Assembly (NCBI GenBank): GCA_963798655.1
Contig: CAWCUH010000003.1
Location: 186,001 to 250,000, forward strand
Reading direction: 5' to 3'
Source: CAVSMC01 sp963798655
Lineage (GTDB): Bacteria > Pseudomonadota > Gammaproteobacteria > Burkholderiales > Casimicrobiaceae
DNA: 64,000 nt
Shown: positions 26,163 through 34,939 of the stretch, piece after piece
How the letters are laid out: every line of letters starts with the position of its first letter
Position numbering within the stretch: position 1 is the first letter of the stretch
Translations under genes and position numbers: made by a program
The notes under the pieces: generated by a model
What the model was told of the DNA's origin: nothing
What the model saw: the letters and a program-made list of their open reading frames with translations, nothing else
Database searches by the model: none

Positions 26163-27341
26163 ATGGCCGCCAATCAGCATCAGACGATGCGCATCGAAGA
26201 TGTTCGCGTCGACGCGATCGCGGGCCATCGTATCGAAGTCGCCGCACGCTGCGCCGGACAGCCGCTGTACTTCCGTGTGCCCGAGGCGTCCGGCGTGTCG
26301 CGTTCGGCGGTCGGCGACGCACTGCTGTTGTGCGCGCTTGCGCCCGCGATGCGGGCCGGCGCGCCGTTGCAGTTCCCCGAGGATCTGCCGGTCTCCTCAC
26401 GGCTTGCGTCGAACCTCGACGGCATCCAGCGCATCTGGGCCAGCTGGAACCCGAGCCTGAGCCCGGTACGCGTGGACGCCTCGCTCTACGAGCCTGCGCC
26501 ATCGACAGGCCTCGTCGGACTAGGCTACGCAGGTGGCATCGATTCCTCATACAGCCTCATCGCGCACTTCGACGAAATCGAGGCGCTCCTTTTGGTGTTT
26601 GGATTCGACCACACGCTGTCAGACACCGAAATGGCCGCAAGCATCGAACGCAACGGCCGCTTCGCGCAGCGCGTCGGCAAGACGCTCGTCCCCGTGGAAA
26701 CCAATCACAGCCGGTTTCTGTTCGCGCTGGGCGTAAGTCGCACGCTGGTGTACGGGGCTACGCTAGCCTCGATCGGTCTTCTGCTCGGACTGCGTCGCTG
26801 CTACCTCGCGTCCGGTCACTCCGCCGCATATCCTGGACCTGCCGGTTCGCACCCCGTCCTCGACTATCGATATTCGAACGGGGCCACCGACATCGTCCAC
26901 GACGACACGTCGGTCGGACGATTCGAAAAGACCCGCGTCGTCGCCGGCAGGCCAGAGTTTCTGGAGAATGTGATCGTCTGCTGGGAGCATCCGAACTCGA
27001 ACTGCGGCGATTGTCCGAAATGCTTGCGCACGATGACCGCGCTGCGTCTGTGCGGGACCACGGGGCCGTTCCCGCCGCTCGGCGACCTCCGGCGGATACG
27101 CGAGATGGCGTCTCACTCGGAGGCCGAGTATGTCCTCGGCATGCTGCTCGCGGCGCGTGCGGCTGGCGACGAAGCTATCGCGCGCGAACTCGCGCGCGGG
27201 CTACGCGCTCGTGATCGCCGCGAGGCCCTTAGATACATCGATTTGGGATTTCTTGGTGGGACCGTGCACCGCGTACGACGCCGGCTGAGAAGCCGGCAGA
27301 ATCGACCCGCTGAAATCGAGCCTCGACCGGACCTCGATTGA
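26163..27341 (+). CDS. QueC-like PP-loop ATPase with Cys cluster
   Basis: 392 aa. The N-terminal 110 residues are an unassigned beta-rich domain. A PP-loop follows (GYAGGIDSSYSL, residues 121-132), the SGGxDS signature of AMP-forming ATPases. Near 281-290 lies NCGDCPKCLRT, with Cys281, 284 and 287 as a probable zinc site like the one in 7-cyano-7-deazaguanine synthase. It is not queC itself: the surrounding sequence differs and no queuosine genes are nearby. It is probably translated with the ATP-grasp protein (8-base gap). Such enzymes adenylate a carboxylate or amide; the substrate here is unknown. ATG 26187 is an alternative start. Confidence 0.72.
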   Translation: MAANQHQTMRIEDVRVDAIAGHRIEVAARCAGQPLYFRVPEASGVSRSAVGDALLLCALAPAMRAGAPLQFPEDLPVSSRLASNLDGIQRIWASWNPSLSPVRVDASLYEPAPSTGLVGLGYAGGIDSSYSLIAHFDEIEALLLVFGFDHTLSDTEMAASIERNGRFAQRVGKTLVPVETNHSRFLFALGVSRTLVYGATLASIGLLLGLRRCYLASGHSAAYPGPAGSHPVLDYRYSNGATDIVHDDTSVGRFEKTRVVAGRPEFLENVIVCWEHPNSNCGDCPKCLRTMTALRLCGTTGPFPPLGDLRRIREMASHSEAEYVLGMLLAARAAGDEAIARELARGLRARDRREALRYIDLGFLGGTVHRVRRRLRSRQNRPAEIEPRPDLD

Positions 27342-27357
27342 TTGGAGCGGTTCTTGC

Positions 27358-27376
27358 GTGTCGATATATTTTACAC
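27358..27376 (+). promoter_or_regulatory. Candidate activator site upstream of the sigma-54 promoter
   Basis: AT-rich inverted repeat GTGTCGATATATTTTACAC (arms GTGT/ACAC), 52 bases upstream of the -24 element. This is a suitable position for a sigma-54 enhancer-binding protein such as PrsR. No second copy was found in the window. Confidence 0.35.
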
Positions 27377-27427
27377 TAACGCGAGCAATCTAAGCCTAAG
27401 ACACTGATTTTAATGCGATTCATATCG

Positions 27428-27443
27428 TGGCAAGCCCCTTGCT
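27428..27443 (+). promoter_or_regulatory. Sigma-54 (-24/-12) promoter of the PEP-CTERM gene
   Basis: TGGCAAGCCCCTTGCT matches the RpoN consensus TGGCAC-N5-TTGCW with one mismatch. The invariant GG (27429-27430) and GC (27441-27442) have the required spacing. Transcription should start near 27454, giving a leader of about 32 bases before GTG 27486. It agrees with the sigma-54 activator PrsR encoded at 33540. Confidence 0.85.
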
Positions 27444-27485
27444 TTACGGTTCCCGGGGCGTACCGCCCCATGCAGGGGAGGAACC

Positions 27486-28244
27486 GTGAAACTAACAAAA
27501 GCTCTTGCCGTCGCCGCGCTGGTCGTGGTCGGGACCCCGGCGTACGCGTCGCTGGTCTCGCTGTCGAACATCCTCGGGGTGTGGCTGAACGACGTCCCGA
27601 CCGTCACGATCAACAATGCGGCCACCGGCGTTGGCATGAACCTCAGCACCGCCCGCTGGGGCACACCGGCGAACCCGGCGAATGCGCGAAGCGGGTACAA
27701 CTTCACCGACGTCGGGGGTCCCGTCAATTTCACGGTGAATCCGCCGCCGGTCGCGGCGGCCCAGCTGCTCGGAACGTTCGAGCACCTGAATTTCCCGATC
27801 ACGGGCACCACGCTGCAGTCGATCCAGTTGCGGATCACCGCCGATGTCACGGTCGACGGCAACCCGCTGGGCAACCTTGCGTTCCTGTTCGACCTGACAC
27901 ACGACGAAACGGACAACAACGCCAATCCGTGCAAGTACGGCGGCGCGAACCATCAGGGCGTGAACATCAACGGCTGCGCCGACAGGGTCACGATCGATTC
28001 AAATGTCGGATCGAGCGTGTTTCTCGTCGATGGCGTGCAGTACACGCTCGACATCCTCGGTTTCTCGCAGGACGGCGTGACGATCCTCGACAACTTCCTG
28101 ACGATCGAGAACCAGAACAACACCGCCGGACTGTACGCAACGGTCAGCGCCCTGCAGCGGCAGGTGCCGGAGCCCGGCAGCCTCGCGCTGTTCGGCCTCG
28201 CGCTGCTCGTCGGCGTCGGTTTCGTGCGTCGCCGCTCGATCTGA
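27486..28244 (+). CDS. PEP-CTERM sorting-domain protein, THxN-like
   Basis: 252 aa secreted protein. The Sec signal peptide is residues 1-21 (ALAVAALVVVGTPAYA). The C-terminus (228-252) is a textbook PEP-CTERM tail: VPEPGS, hydrophobic helix LALFGLALLVGVGFV, then RRRS. The middle holds ARWGTPANPANARSGYNF and GTFEHLNFPI, a variant of the THxN family signature. Two Cys (in NPCKYGG and NGCADR) may pair. It should be cleaved and anchored or released by exosortase A and displayed with the exopolysaccharide. The GTG start has a strong site (AGGGGAGGA). It is monocistronic, between the sigma-54 promoter and a strong terminator. Confidence 0.9.
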   Translation: MKLTKALAVAALVVVGTPAYASLVSLSNILGVWLNDVPTVTINNAATGVGMNLSTARWGTPANPANARSGYNFTDVGGPVNFTVNPPPVAAAQLLGTFEHLNFPITGTTLQSIQLRITADVTVDGNPLGNLAFLFDLTHDETDNNANPCKYGGANHQGVNINGCADRVTIDSNVGSSVFLVDGVQYTLDILGFSQDGVTILDNFLTIENQNNTAGLYATVSALQRQVPEPGSLALFGLALLVGVGFVRRRSI

Positions 28245-28270
28245 CGACCGCGTAGCAACCGCTCCTCGAA

Positions 28271-28308
28271 CTCGGGCCCGGACGCCAACGTCCGGGCCCG
28301 AGCTTTTT
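28271..28308 (+). terminator. Strong Rho-independent terminator after the PEP-CTERM gene
   Basis: A perfect 14-bp stem (28271-28284 with 28289-28302) surrounds loop CCAA and is followed by CTTTTT. Being palindromic, it could also protect the convergent ATP-grasp transcript, although the T-run favours the plus strand. Confidence 0.9.
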
Positions 28309-28338
28309 GTGCGGGACGCGGCAGGCCCGCCGGCCGGG

Positions 28339-29428
28339 TCAGTCGTCGTCGCGGTGCCCGAACATTGCCGTCCAGTGCTCGGCGCTCATCAGGAACGGCG
28401 CGTAGAGCGGCGGGTCCCAGCGTGCGTTCGCCTCGACGATGCGCGGACCTGCGTCGGTCAGCGCGACGTCCCAGCCGAGCGTCGGCAGCATCGGAAAGCA
28501 GCGCTGGCCCGCCTTCGCGAGGTCGATCGCCTCTGACCAGTGGGGGAGCGCGAATCCGTCGAACGGCGACGGCCGTGGCCGGATGCGCTCGAACGACCGT
28601 GATTCCCGATCCGCAGGCGTGCATCGTGAGCGCGCCCCGAAGCACGCCGCGATCATCGCCGAACGCGATGAGATTGCCGGTCGTGCCCATCGAGAAGTTG
28701 TCGGACAGCGTTTGTCCCGCGAGGATCTTGATCATGTAGAACAGGATGGAAACCTCGCCGTCGGCGCCGAGCAGCGTGTTCACGCGCATCGTCTGCAAGC
28801 CGCGCCGCCCGCACAGCGCGGAGAGGGCGGCCGCATCGTACAGCCGCTCCTGGATCACGACGCCTTCCGACCCTCCTGCGCGCGCGAGCGCGTCGACGAG
28901 GCCGCCGACATCGAGCACCGTACCGTTCGACACAACGCGGAACGCGTCGCCGACGCGCTGGAATGCCGCGAAGCCGGAGCCGTAGGCGCCCGCGCGGTCT
29001 TTGACGATGAAATGTTCCGGTAACCGGCCGCGAAGATAATCGGCCCACGCCGACGTGCCGTCGACCGGCGCTCCATCGGCGTCATAGCGGCTTGCGTCGA
29101 TGGTCCAGCCGTACGTTGCCGGAATCGGCAGACCGTGCGCACGACACAGCGTGTAGAACTCGTCCTTGTTCTCGGTCAGATGCTGCAACGCCGGCGGATT
29201 GAACCGACCCAGCCGCTCGAGCGAGCGCTCCTTGCTGATCAGCACCGGCATCGTCGCTGTAATGGACGGCGCGTACAGCGCGTAGCCGACAATCTCCTTG
29301 CGCGAGAACTTGCCTGTCACGTAGAGACGCAGCGCGCGCGGAAGCGCGCTCGCGTACGGCACACGATGCGCGTCGCAACCTTTGCGCAACGCGAGCAGGA
29401 ACGCCCCGGCCTTGTCAAATGCGCTCAC
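28339..29428 (-). pseudogene. ATP-grasp protein (sugar-transfer type), one frameshift
   Basis: Second ATPgrasp_ST homologue. The N-terminal frame reads HFIVKDRAGAYGSGFAAFQR, IQERLYD and DNFSMGTTGNLIAFGDD. At 28570-28573 one extra base throws it out of frame, and the C-terminal part SPFDGFALPHWSEAIDLA through GWDVALTDAGPRIVEANARW continues in another frame to the stop at 28339. With the base removed the product would be about 363 aa, the normal length. The start GTG 29428 is chosen by similarity and has only a weak ribosome site. Every conserved part is retained, so a sequence error is as likely as a recent mutation. Confidence 0.75.
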
Positions 29429-29914
29429 TCGCCGACTCGCTGCGCGACGCGCTGAAGACGACAACGTGTGCGCCTTCTTGCATGTGTTCGCAAATAGTGC
29501 ATGACGAGCCGTCCGCAGGCGCAAACAGGCGTCGCTTTCGGAAACCCTTTCCCATCGTCGTCGCGCAATGGCGGCGCCGGGAGGCGATTTGCGGCCGTTT
29601 GTCGGCTCGATTTCGGCATCCGCGCTGAGCATGCGAGCATTTTCTCGCGCTGCTCATCGTGAATGCGCGTCGCGGCGGCCGCGTGGAATCAACGTCGGGA
29701 ATTGCCAGCCACCGAACGTCGCGTGACGCGATGACTGCAAGCAGCCGCTGAAGCGATGCCGAATATTCACGCGGTTTTCACGGTCACGGTGCGACATCGA
29801 TGACGGATAATGTCGACCCGATCGGCCACTCGAAGCGGATGCCCAACAACATATCACGAGGTTCGCGCCGCAACGAGCGGCGTCGCAACCGTCTGCCGAC
29901 GAACGATAAGTCGC
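29429..29914. other. Intergenic region upstream of the initiating transferase
   Basis: About 485 bases between the divergent ATP-grasp and sugar-transferase genes. Open frames here give no recognisable protein. It is the probable promoter region for the EPS transferase-prsKRT series, but I found no -24/-12 element and only poor sigma-70 candidates. Confidence 0.5.
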
Positions 29915-31297
29915 ATGTTTAGCCTATTGCGCCAGAACATGTCGGTCGCGACGCTGCTGCAGCTCGCAGTCGAGCTGTCATGGCTGTTCATCACCGGCAT
30001 GGTCGTCATCTATGTCGAAGCCGGCGGCAGCAAGCCGCTGTCGACGAGCGCGGCGCCGGCGTTCGCGTTCGCCGTGCTGATGCTGTCGCTCAACGGCGCG
30101 TTCGGCATCTACCGCCGACATGAAAAAATTTCCGCCTCGGCGTATGTGCTGCGGCTGCTGCTCGCACCCGCGATCGGCGTTCCGCTCGCTTACCTGATCG
30201 CCGAGGGCCTGCCGGGCGGCTTCCTTTTCCAGGATCATCTCGGCGTCGTCGTGCTGTTCGCGTTCGGCAGCCTGCTTCTCGTGCGCCACGTGATCGTGCT
30301 GCCGATGGTCGCGATGCTGCTCCCGCACCGCGTGATGGTGCTCGGCACCGGACCCGAGGCGCGGCTCGTCGAAGCCTCGCTCGCCGCGACCCACCCGCCG
30401 GGCTTGCGACTCGTCGGCTTCTACGCACTCGAGAAGGTGCAGGACATGGTCGTCTCGCCATCGCGCGTCATCGCGATGGCCGGCGCGTTCGAGGACACCG
30501 TGAAGGCGCTCGGCATCGACGAAATCATCGTCGCCGTGCGCCAGCAGCGCGGCGGTGTGCTGCCGCTGCGCGCGCTGCTCGACTGCCGCCTCGCCGGCGT
30601 GCAGATCACAGACCTCGCGCGCTTCTTCGAGCGCGTGCACGGGCAAGTGCCGATCGAGTCGCTGAAGGTGAGCTGGCTGATCTACGGCGACGGCTATCGG
30701 CAGACGTGGCTTCGCACGATGATCAAGCGCCTGTTCGACCTTTGCGTCGCCGCCGTGCTGCTCGTGCTCACGATGCCGATCATGGCGATCGCCGCGTTCG
30801 CGATCGCGCTCGAAGGCGGGCGACCGATCATCTATCGGCAGGCGCGCGTCGGCTTCGGCGGCAAGCCGTTCACCGTGCTCAAGTTCCGCAGCATGGCGCG
30901 CGACGCCGAGAAGGACGGCAACGCCGCCTGGGCGACGGCGAACGACGCACGCGTCACCCGCGTCGGCCGCGTGCTGCGCCGGTTCCGCATCGACGAGCTG
31001 CCGCAGCTCGTCAACGTGCTGCGCGGCGAGATGAGCTTCGTCGGGCCCCGACCCGAGCGCCCCGAGTTCGTGGCGATGCTCACCGAGCAGATCCCCTTTT
31101 ACGCCGTGCGCCACAGCGTCAAGCCGGGCCTCACCGGCTGGGCGCAAGTGCGATACTCTTACGGTGCCACGGTCGAGCAGTCGGTGCGCAAGCTCGAATA
31201 CGACCTCTTCTACGTAAAGAACCATACGCTCGTCCTCGACCTCGTCATCCTGCTCGAGACGATCCGCGTCGTCCTGCTGGGAGAGGGCGCGCGGTAG
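29915..31297 (+). CDS. epsB: Polyprenyl sugar-phosphate transferase, EpsB/XrtA type
   Basis: Initiating enzyme of the exopolysaccharide, transferring a sugar-1-phosphate to undecaprenyl phosphate. It is 460 aa. Residues 1-130 hold four membrane helices. A Rossmann-like CoA-binding domain follows (VMVLGTGPEARLVEASLAAT), then a fifth helix and the catalytic Bac_transf domain with IYRQARVGFGGKPFTVLKFR, RRFRIDELPQLVNVLRGEMS and FVGPRPERPEF. ATG 29915 is preferred because the first helix begins right after it. Its position before prsK-prsR-prsT is the usual exosortase-A arrangement. The gene symbol follows the family usage and is not certain for this organism. Confidence 0.88.
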   Translation: MFSLLRQNMSVATLLQLAVELSWLFITGMVVIYVEAGGSKPLSTSAAPAFAFAVLMLSLNGAFGIYRRHEKISASAYVLRLLLAPAIGVPLAYLIAEGLPGGFLFQDHLGVVVLFAFGSLLLVRHVIVLPMVAMLLPHRVMVLGTGPEARLVEASLAATHPPGLRLVGFYALEKVQDMVVSPSRVIAMAGAFEDTVKALGIDEIIVAVRQQRGGVLPLRALLDCRLAGVQITDLARFFERVHGQVPIESLKVSWLIYGDGYRQTWLRTMIKRLFDLCVAAVLLVLTMPIMAIAAFAIALEGGRPIIYRQARVGFGGKPFTVLKFRSMARDAEKDGNAAWATANDARVTRVGRVLRRFRIDELPQLVNVLRGEMSFVGPRPERPEFVAMLTEQIPFYAVRHSVKPGLTGWAQVRYSYGATVEQSVRKLEYDLFYVKNHTLVLDLVILLETIRVVLLGEGAR

Positions 31298-31441
31298 CGT
31301 GCGCGGCCGGTCGCGCCCGCCACACTGGACGGCGCGAGCGCGGCGGTCCCGGTCGCGGCGAACGCGTACGGTGCGACATTCGGTCGCACCGTCAAAGACT
31401 GCTCCGTATCGCTTCCCTGTGCCGCTAACGTGACCGACAGC

Positions 31442-33543
31442 ATGCTCAGTACCGCCGCCGCATGGAGCTACGGCGTAGCGGCTCTGGTTTACGCGGCGTT
31501 CGCATTGCGCACGCTGGTCGGCTGGCGGCGCAATCGACGCGCGGTGCTGCTGCTTGCGGCGATTCTCGCAACGACCGTCTGGGCGCTGCTCGGCGCTTGC
31601 GGTGGCGTCGACCGGTTTCGTCGCCGCGAGGATCGGTGCCGAAGCCGCCGACATCGCGCGCTATGCGGCGTGGTTCCTCTTCGTCGGGAGCCTCCTCCAC
31701 GGCGGCCGCGCTGACGCAGCGCCGCTGTCGGCGACGGTTCCCGCGTCCCGCCGCCCGACCGTTGCGCTCGTTGCCTTGCTGCTCGGTGCCGGGTTCCTGC
31801 TGTCCGATTCGCTGCCGCTCGCGAACGCAGCCGGCCTCGCGAGCCGCGACGTCTTCGGCGTGCGCCTCGCCCTCGCGGTGTTCGGCCTGATGCTCGTCGA
31901 GCAGTTGATCCGCCGCGCCCACGCGCAGGCGCGCTGGGGGCTGCGGCCGCTCGCGATCGGCCTCGCCGGCATGTTCGCGTTCGACCTGTTCGTGTTCGCC
32001 GACGCGATGCTGTTCGGCCGTCTCGACGCCGACATCTGGATGGCGCGCGCGATCGCCACCGCGATCGTCGTGCCGTTCATCGCCGTGTCGACGGCGCGCA
32101 ACACCGGCTGGGCGATCGAGATGCACGTGTCGCGCGGCGCGGTCTTCCACACGACGGCGCTGTTCGTGTCGGGCGCGTTCCTGCTCGCCGTCGCGGGCGC
32201 CGGCTACGTCATTCGTTACATCGGCGGCGACTGGGGACGCGCGCTGTCGATCGAGATCGTGTTCGCCGCGCTGCTGCTCGGCGCGCTGGTGATCGGCTCC
32301 GGTCGCTTCCGTGCACGGCTCAAGGTCTTCGTGAGCAAGCACTTCTTCTCGTATCGCTACGACTACCGGGAGGAATGGCTGCGCTTCACGCGCACGCTTG
32401 CCACCGAGTCGTCGGTGCAGCGCCTGCAGGAGCGGGTGGTGATGGCGCTTGCCGACCTCGTCGAAAGTCCGTCCGGCGCGCTGTGGCTGATCGACGGCGC
32501 GCGCGGTTTCGTCCCTGCGGCGCGCTGGAACAAGGCGAGCGCGGACGACATCGAGCCGCGCGGCGGATCGCTGCCCTCGTTTCTCGAGCGCACCGGCTGG
32601 GTAATCGACCTGCGCGAATACGTCGAGGATGCGGCGCGCTATCCCGACCTCGAGCTGCCGCGGTGGCTCGCCGCGGCCAGCGATGCGTGGCTGGTCGTGC
32701 CGCTCGCTTCGGGCAGCGAGCTGATCGGCTTCGTCGTGCTGACGACGCCGCGCACCGAGATCGACATCGACTGGGAGGTGCTCGACCTGCTGAAGACGGC
32801 GAGCCGGCAGGCGGCGAGCTACCTGGGCGAGATCCGCGCGACCGAGGCGCTGCTCGAGGCGAGGAAGTTCGATGCGTTCAACCGGATGTCGGCGTTTGTC
32901 GTGCACGACTTGAAGAACCTCATCGCGCAGCTGTCGCTGATGCTCAAGAATGCCGAGCGCCACCGCGACAATCCGGAATTCCAGCGCGACATGCTGGAAA
33001 CAGTCGAGAATGTCGTTGGCCGGATGAACGGGCTGATGCTGCAGCTTCGCGCCGGCACGACGCCGGTCGACAAGCCGCGGCCGATCGACCTCGAGTCGAC
33101 CGTTCGGCGCGTCTGCGCGGCCAAGGCCGGCGGGCATCCGATCGATCTCGACCTCGCAACTAGGCGTAGTCGCGCTCGGCCACGACGAACGACTCGATCA
33201 CGTGATCGGGCATCTCGTGCAGAACGCGCTCGACGCGACGGCCGGCGGCGGCCGCGTGACGGTCCGGCTTGATCGCGACGGCGACTTTGCGAGAATCGAG
33301 GTTGGCGACACCGGGGTGGGCATGAGCGAGGACTTCATTCGCGAGCGGCTGTTCAAGCCGTTCGAGACGACCAAGGCAGCCGGCATGGGCATCGGGGTCT
33401 ACGAGAGCATGCAATACGTCGCGGCGCTGGGCGGGCGCATGCTCGTCGACAGCGCTCCGAACGCCGGCACGCGGGTGCGCGTGCTGCTGCCGGCGGTCGA
33501 GGCGTCGCCGGCCGCGGTTGCGACACGGACGGCCGCCGCATGA
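31442..33543 (+). pseudogene. prsK: PrsK sensor histidine kinase, two frameshifts
   Basis: Homologue of the PEP-CTERM-system kinase PrsK, about 700 aa if repaired. The N-terminal membrane helices start at ATG 31442 (AAWSYGVAALVYAAFALR). Near 31595-31612 one extra base moves the frame, and the next segment contains further helices, a GAF domain (WLIDGARGFVPAARWN) and the His box VVHDLKNLIAQLSLML. At about 33162 a second extra base moves the frame again to the ATPase domain: HLVQNALDATAGGG, VGDTGVGMSEDFI and FKPFETTKAAGMGIGVY. The stop overlaps the PrsR start (ATGA). It would phosphorylate PrsR. All domains are well preserved, so sequence error is quite possible. Confidence 0.8.
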
Positions 33544-34895
33544 GCGAAACGCGCCGGCCGCTGCTGATCGTCGAGGACGACCCTGCGCTGCAGAAGCAGA
33601 TGCGCTGGGCGTTCGATCAATACGAAACGGTCGTCGCCAGCGACCGCGACTCGGCGATCGCGCAGCTTCGCCGCTTCGAGCCCGCCGTGGTGACGATGGA
33701 TCTCGGGCTGCCGCCGAAGCCGGACGACCCCACGGAAGGCCTGCACCTGCTCGAGGAAATCCACTCGCTCGCCCCGGACACGAAGGTGATCGTGCTCACC
33801 GGGCAGAACGATCGTGCCAACGCGCTGAAGGCGATCGCGCTCGGCGCGCACGATTTCTGCACGAAGCCGTTCGAGCCGGAGATTCTGAGCTGGACGATCG
33901 ATCGCGCATTCCGCGTGCACGACCTGCAGGAGGAGAACCGGAGACTGCAGTCGGTGCAGCCGTCGGTCGCGATGGCGGGCATCATCACGCGCGATCCCGA
34001 GATGCAGCGGATCTGCCGCACGATCGAGAAGGTCGCGCCGACGTCGGCCACCGTGATGGTCCTCGGCGAATCGGGCACCGGCAAGGAGCTCTTCGCGCGC
34101 GCGCTTCACGATCTGTCGCCGCGCGCGGTGAACCGCTTCGTCGCGATCAACTGCGCGGCGATTCCCGACACGCTGCTCGAGAGCGAGCTCTTCGGCTACG
34201 AGAAGGGCGCGTTCACCGGGGCGGTGAAGCAGACGCCCGGCAAGATCGAGACCGCACACAAGGGGACGCTCTTTCTCGACGAGATCGGCGACCTGCCGAC
34301 GCCGCTGCAGGCGAAGCTGCTGCGCTTCCTGCAGGAGCGCGTGATCGAGCGCATCGGCGGGCGGCAGGAGATTCCCGTCGACGTGCGCATCGTCTGCGCG
34401 ACGCACATGGACCTGAAGGATCAGATCGCCGCCGGCAAGTTCCGCGAGGATCTGTATTACCGTTTCGCCGAGATCGTCGTCAGCATTCCGCCGCTTCGCG
34501 CGCGCAAGGGCGACGCGGCGCTTCTCGCGCACGGCTTCGTGCGCCGCTACGCCGAGGAGCAGCGCCGCGGCACGATGTCGCTTGCGCCCGATGCGGTCGC
34601 GGCGATCGAGGCGCACGCGTGGCCCGGCAACGTCCGCGAGCTCGAGAACGTCATCAAGCGCGCGGTGATCATGGCGGAAACGTCGATGATCGGCGGCGAC
34701 GACATCGGGCTCGACGCCGAGGCGGCCGCCGAGCCGGCGATGCTCAATCTGCGTCAGGCCCGCGACGAAGCCGAGAAGGACGCCGTTCTGCGCGTGCTGG
34801 GTCGCGTCAACGGCAATCTGAGCAAGGCCGCCGAGCTGCTCGGCGTGAGCCGCCCGACGCTGTACGATCTCATGCATCGCTTCGGCCTCAAGTAG
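33540..34895 (+). CDS. prsR: PrsR, sigma-54-dependent response regulator
   Basis: 451 aa NtrC-type regulator that activates PEP-CTERM genes. The receiver domain has phospho-acceptor Asp54 (VTMDLGLPP), Thr91 region (VIVLTGQN) and Lys110 (CTKPFEPE). The AAA+ domain has Walker A GESGTGKE (177-184), the sigma-54 contact loop GAFTGA (225-230) and Walker B LFLDEIGDL. The C-terminus is a Fis-type helix-turn-helix (LSKAAELLGVSRPTLYDLM). The ATG overlaps the PrsK stop by 4 bases. The -24/-12 promoter at 27428 is a natural target. The gene is intact even though its kinase gene is interrupted. Confidence 0.92.
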   Translation: MSETRRPLLIVEDDPALQKQMRWAFDQYETVVASDRDSAIAQLRRFEPAVVTMDLGLPPKPDDPTEGLHLLEEIHSLAPDTKVIVLTGQNDRANALKAIALGAHDFCTKPFEPEILSWTIDRAFRVHDLQEENRRLQSVQPSVAMAGIITRDPEMQRICRTIEKVAPTSATVMVLGESGTGKELFARALHDLSPRAVNRFVAINCAAIPDTLLESELFGYEKGAFTGAVKQTPGKIETAHKGTLFLDEIGDLPTPLQAKLLRFLQERVIERIGGRQEIPVDVRIVCATHMDLKDQIAAGKFREDLYYRFAEIVVSIPPLRARKGDAALLAHGFVRRYAEEQRRGTMSLAPDAVAAIEAHAWPGNVRELENVIKRAVIMAETSMIGGDDIGLDAEAAAEPAMLNLRQARDEAEKDAVLRVLGRVNGNLSKAAELLGVSRPTLYDLMHRFGLK

Positions 34896-34939
34896 CCGGC
34901 GCGGGCGCCCGTATCGAGTCAACCGAAGGTCGAACCGAC

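Noticed and set aside
29978..33137. Two long minus-strand frames over epsB and prsK
   Set aside because: Antisense shadows rich in Arg, His and Glu; no start context or homology.
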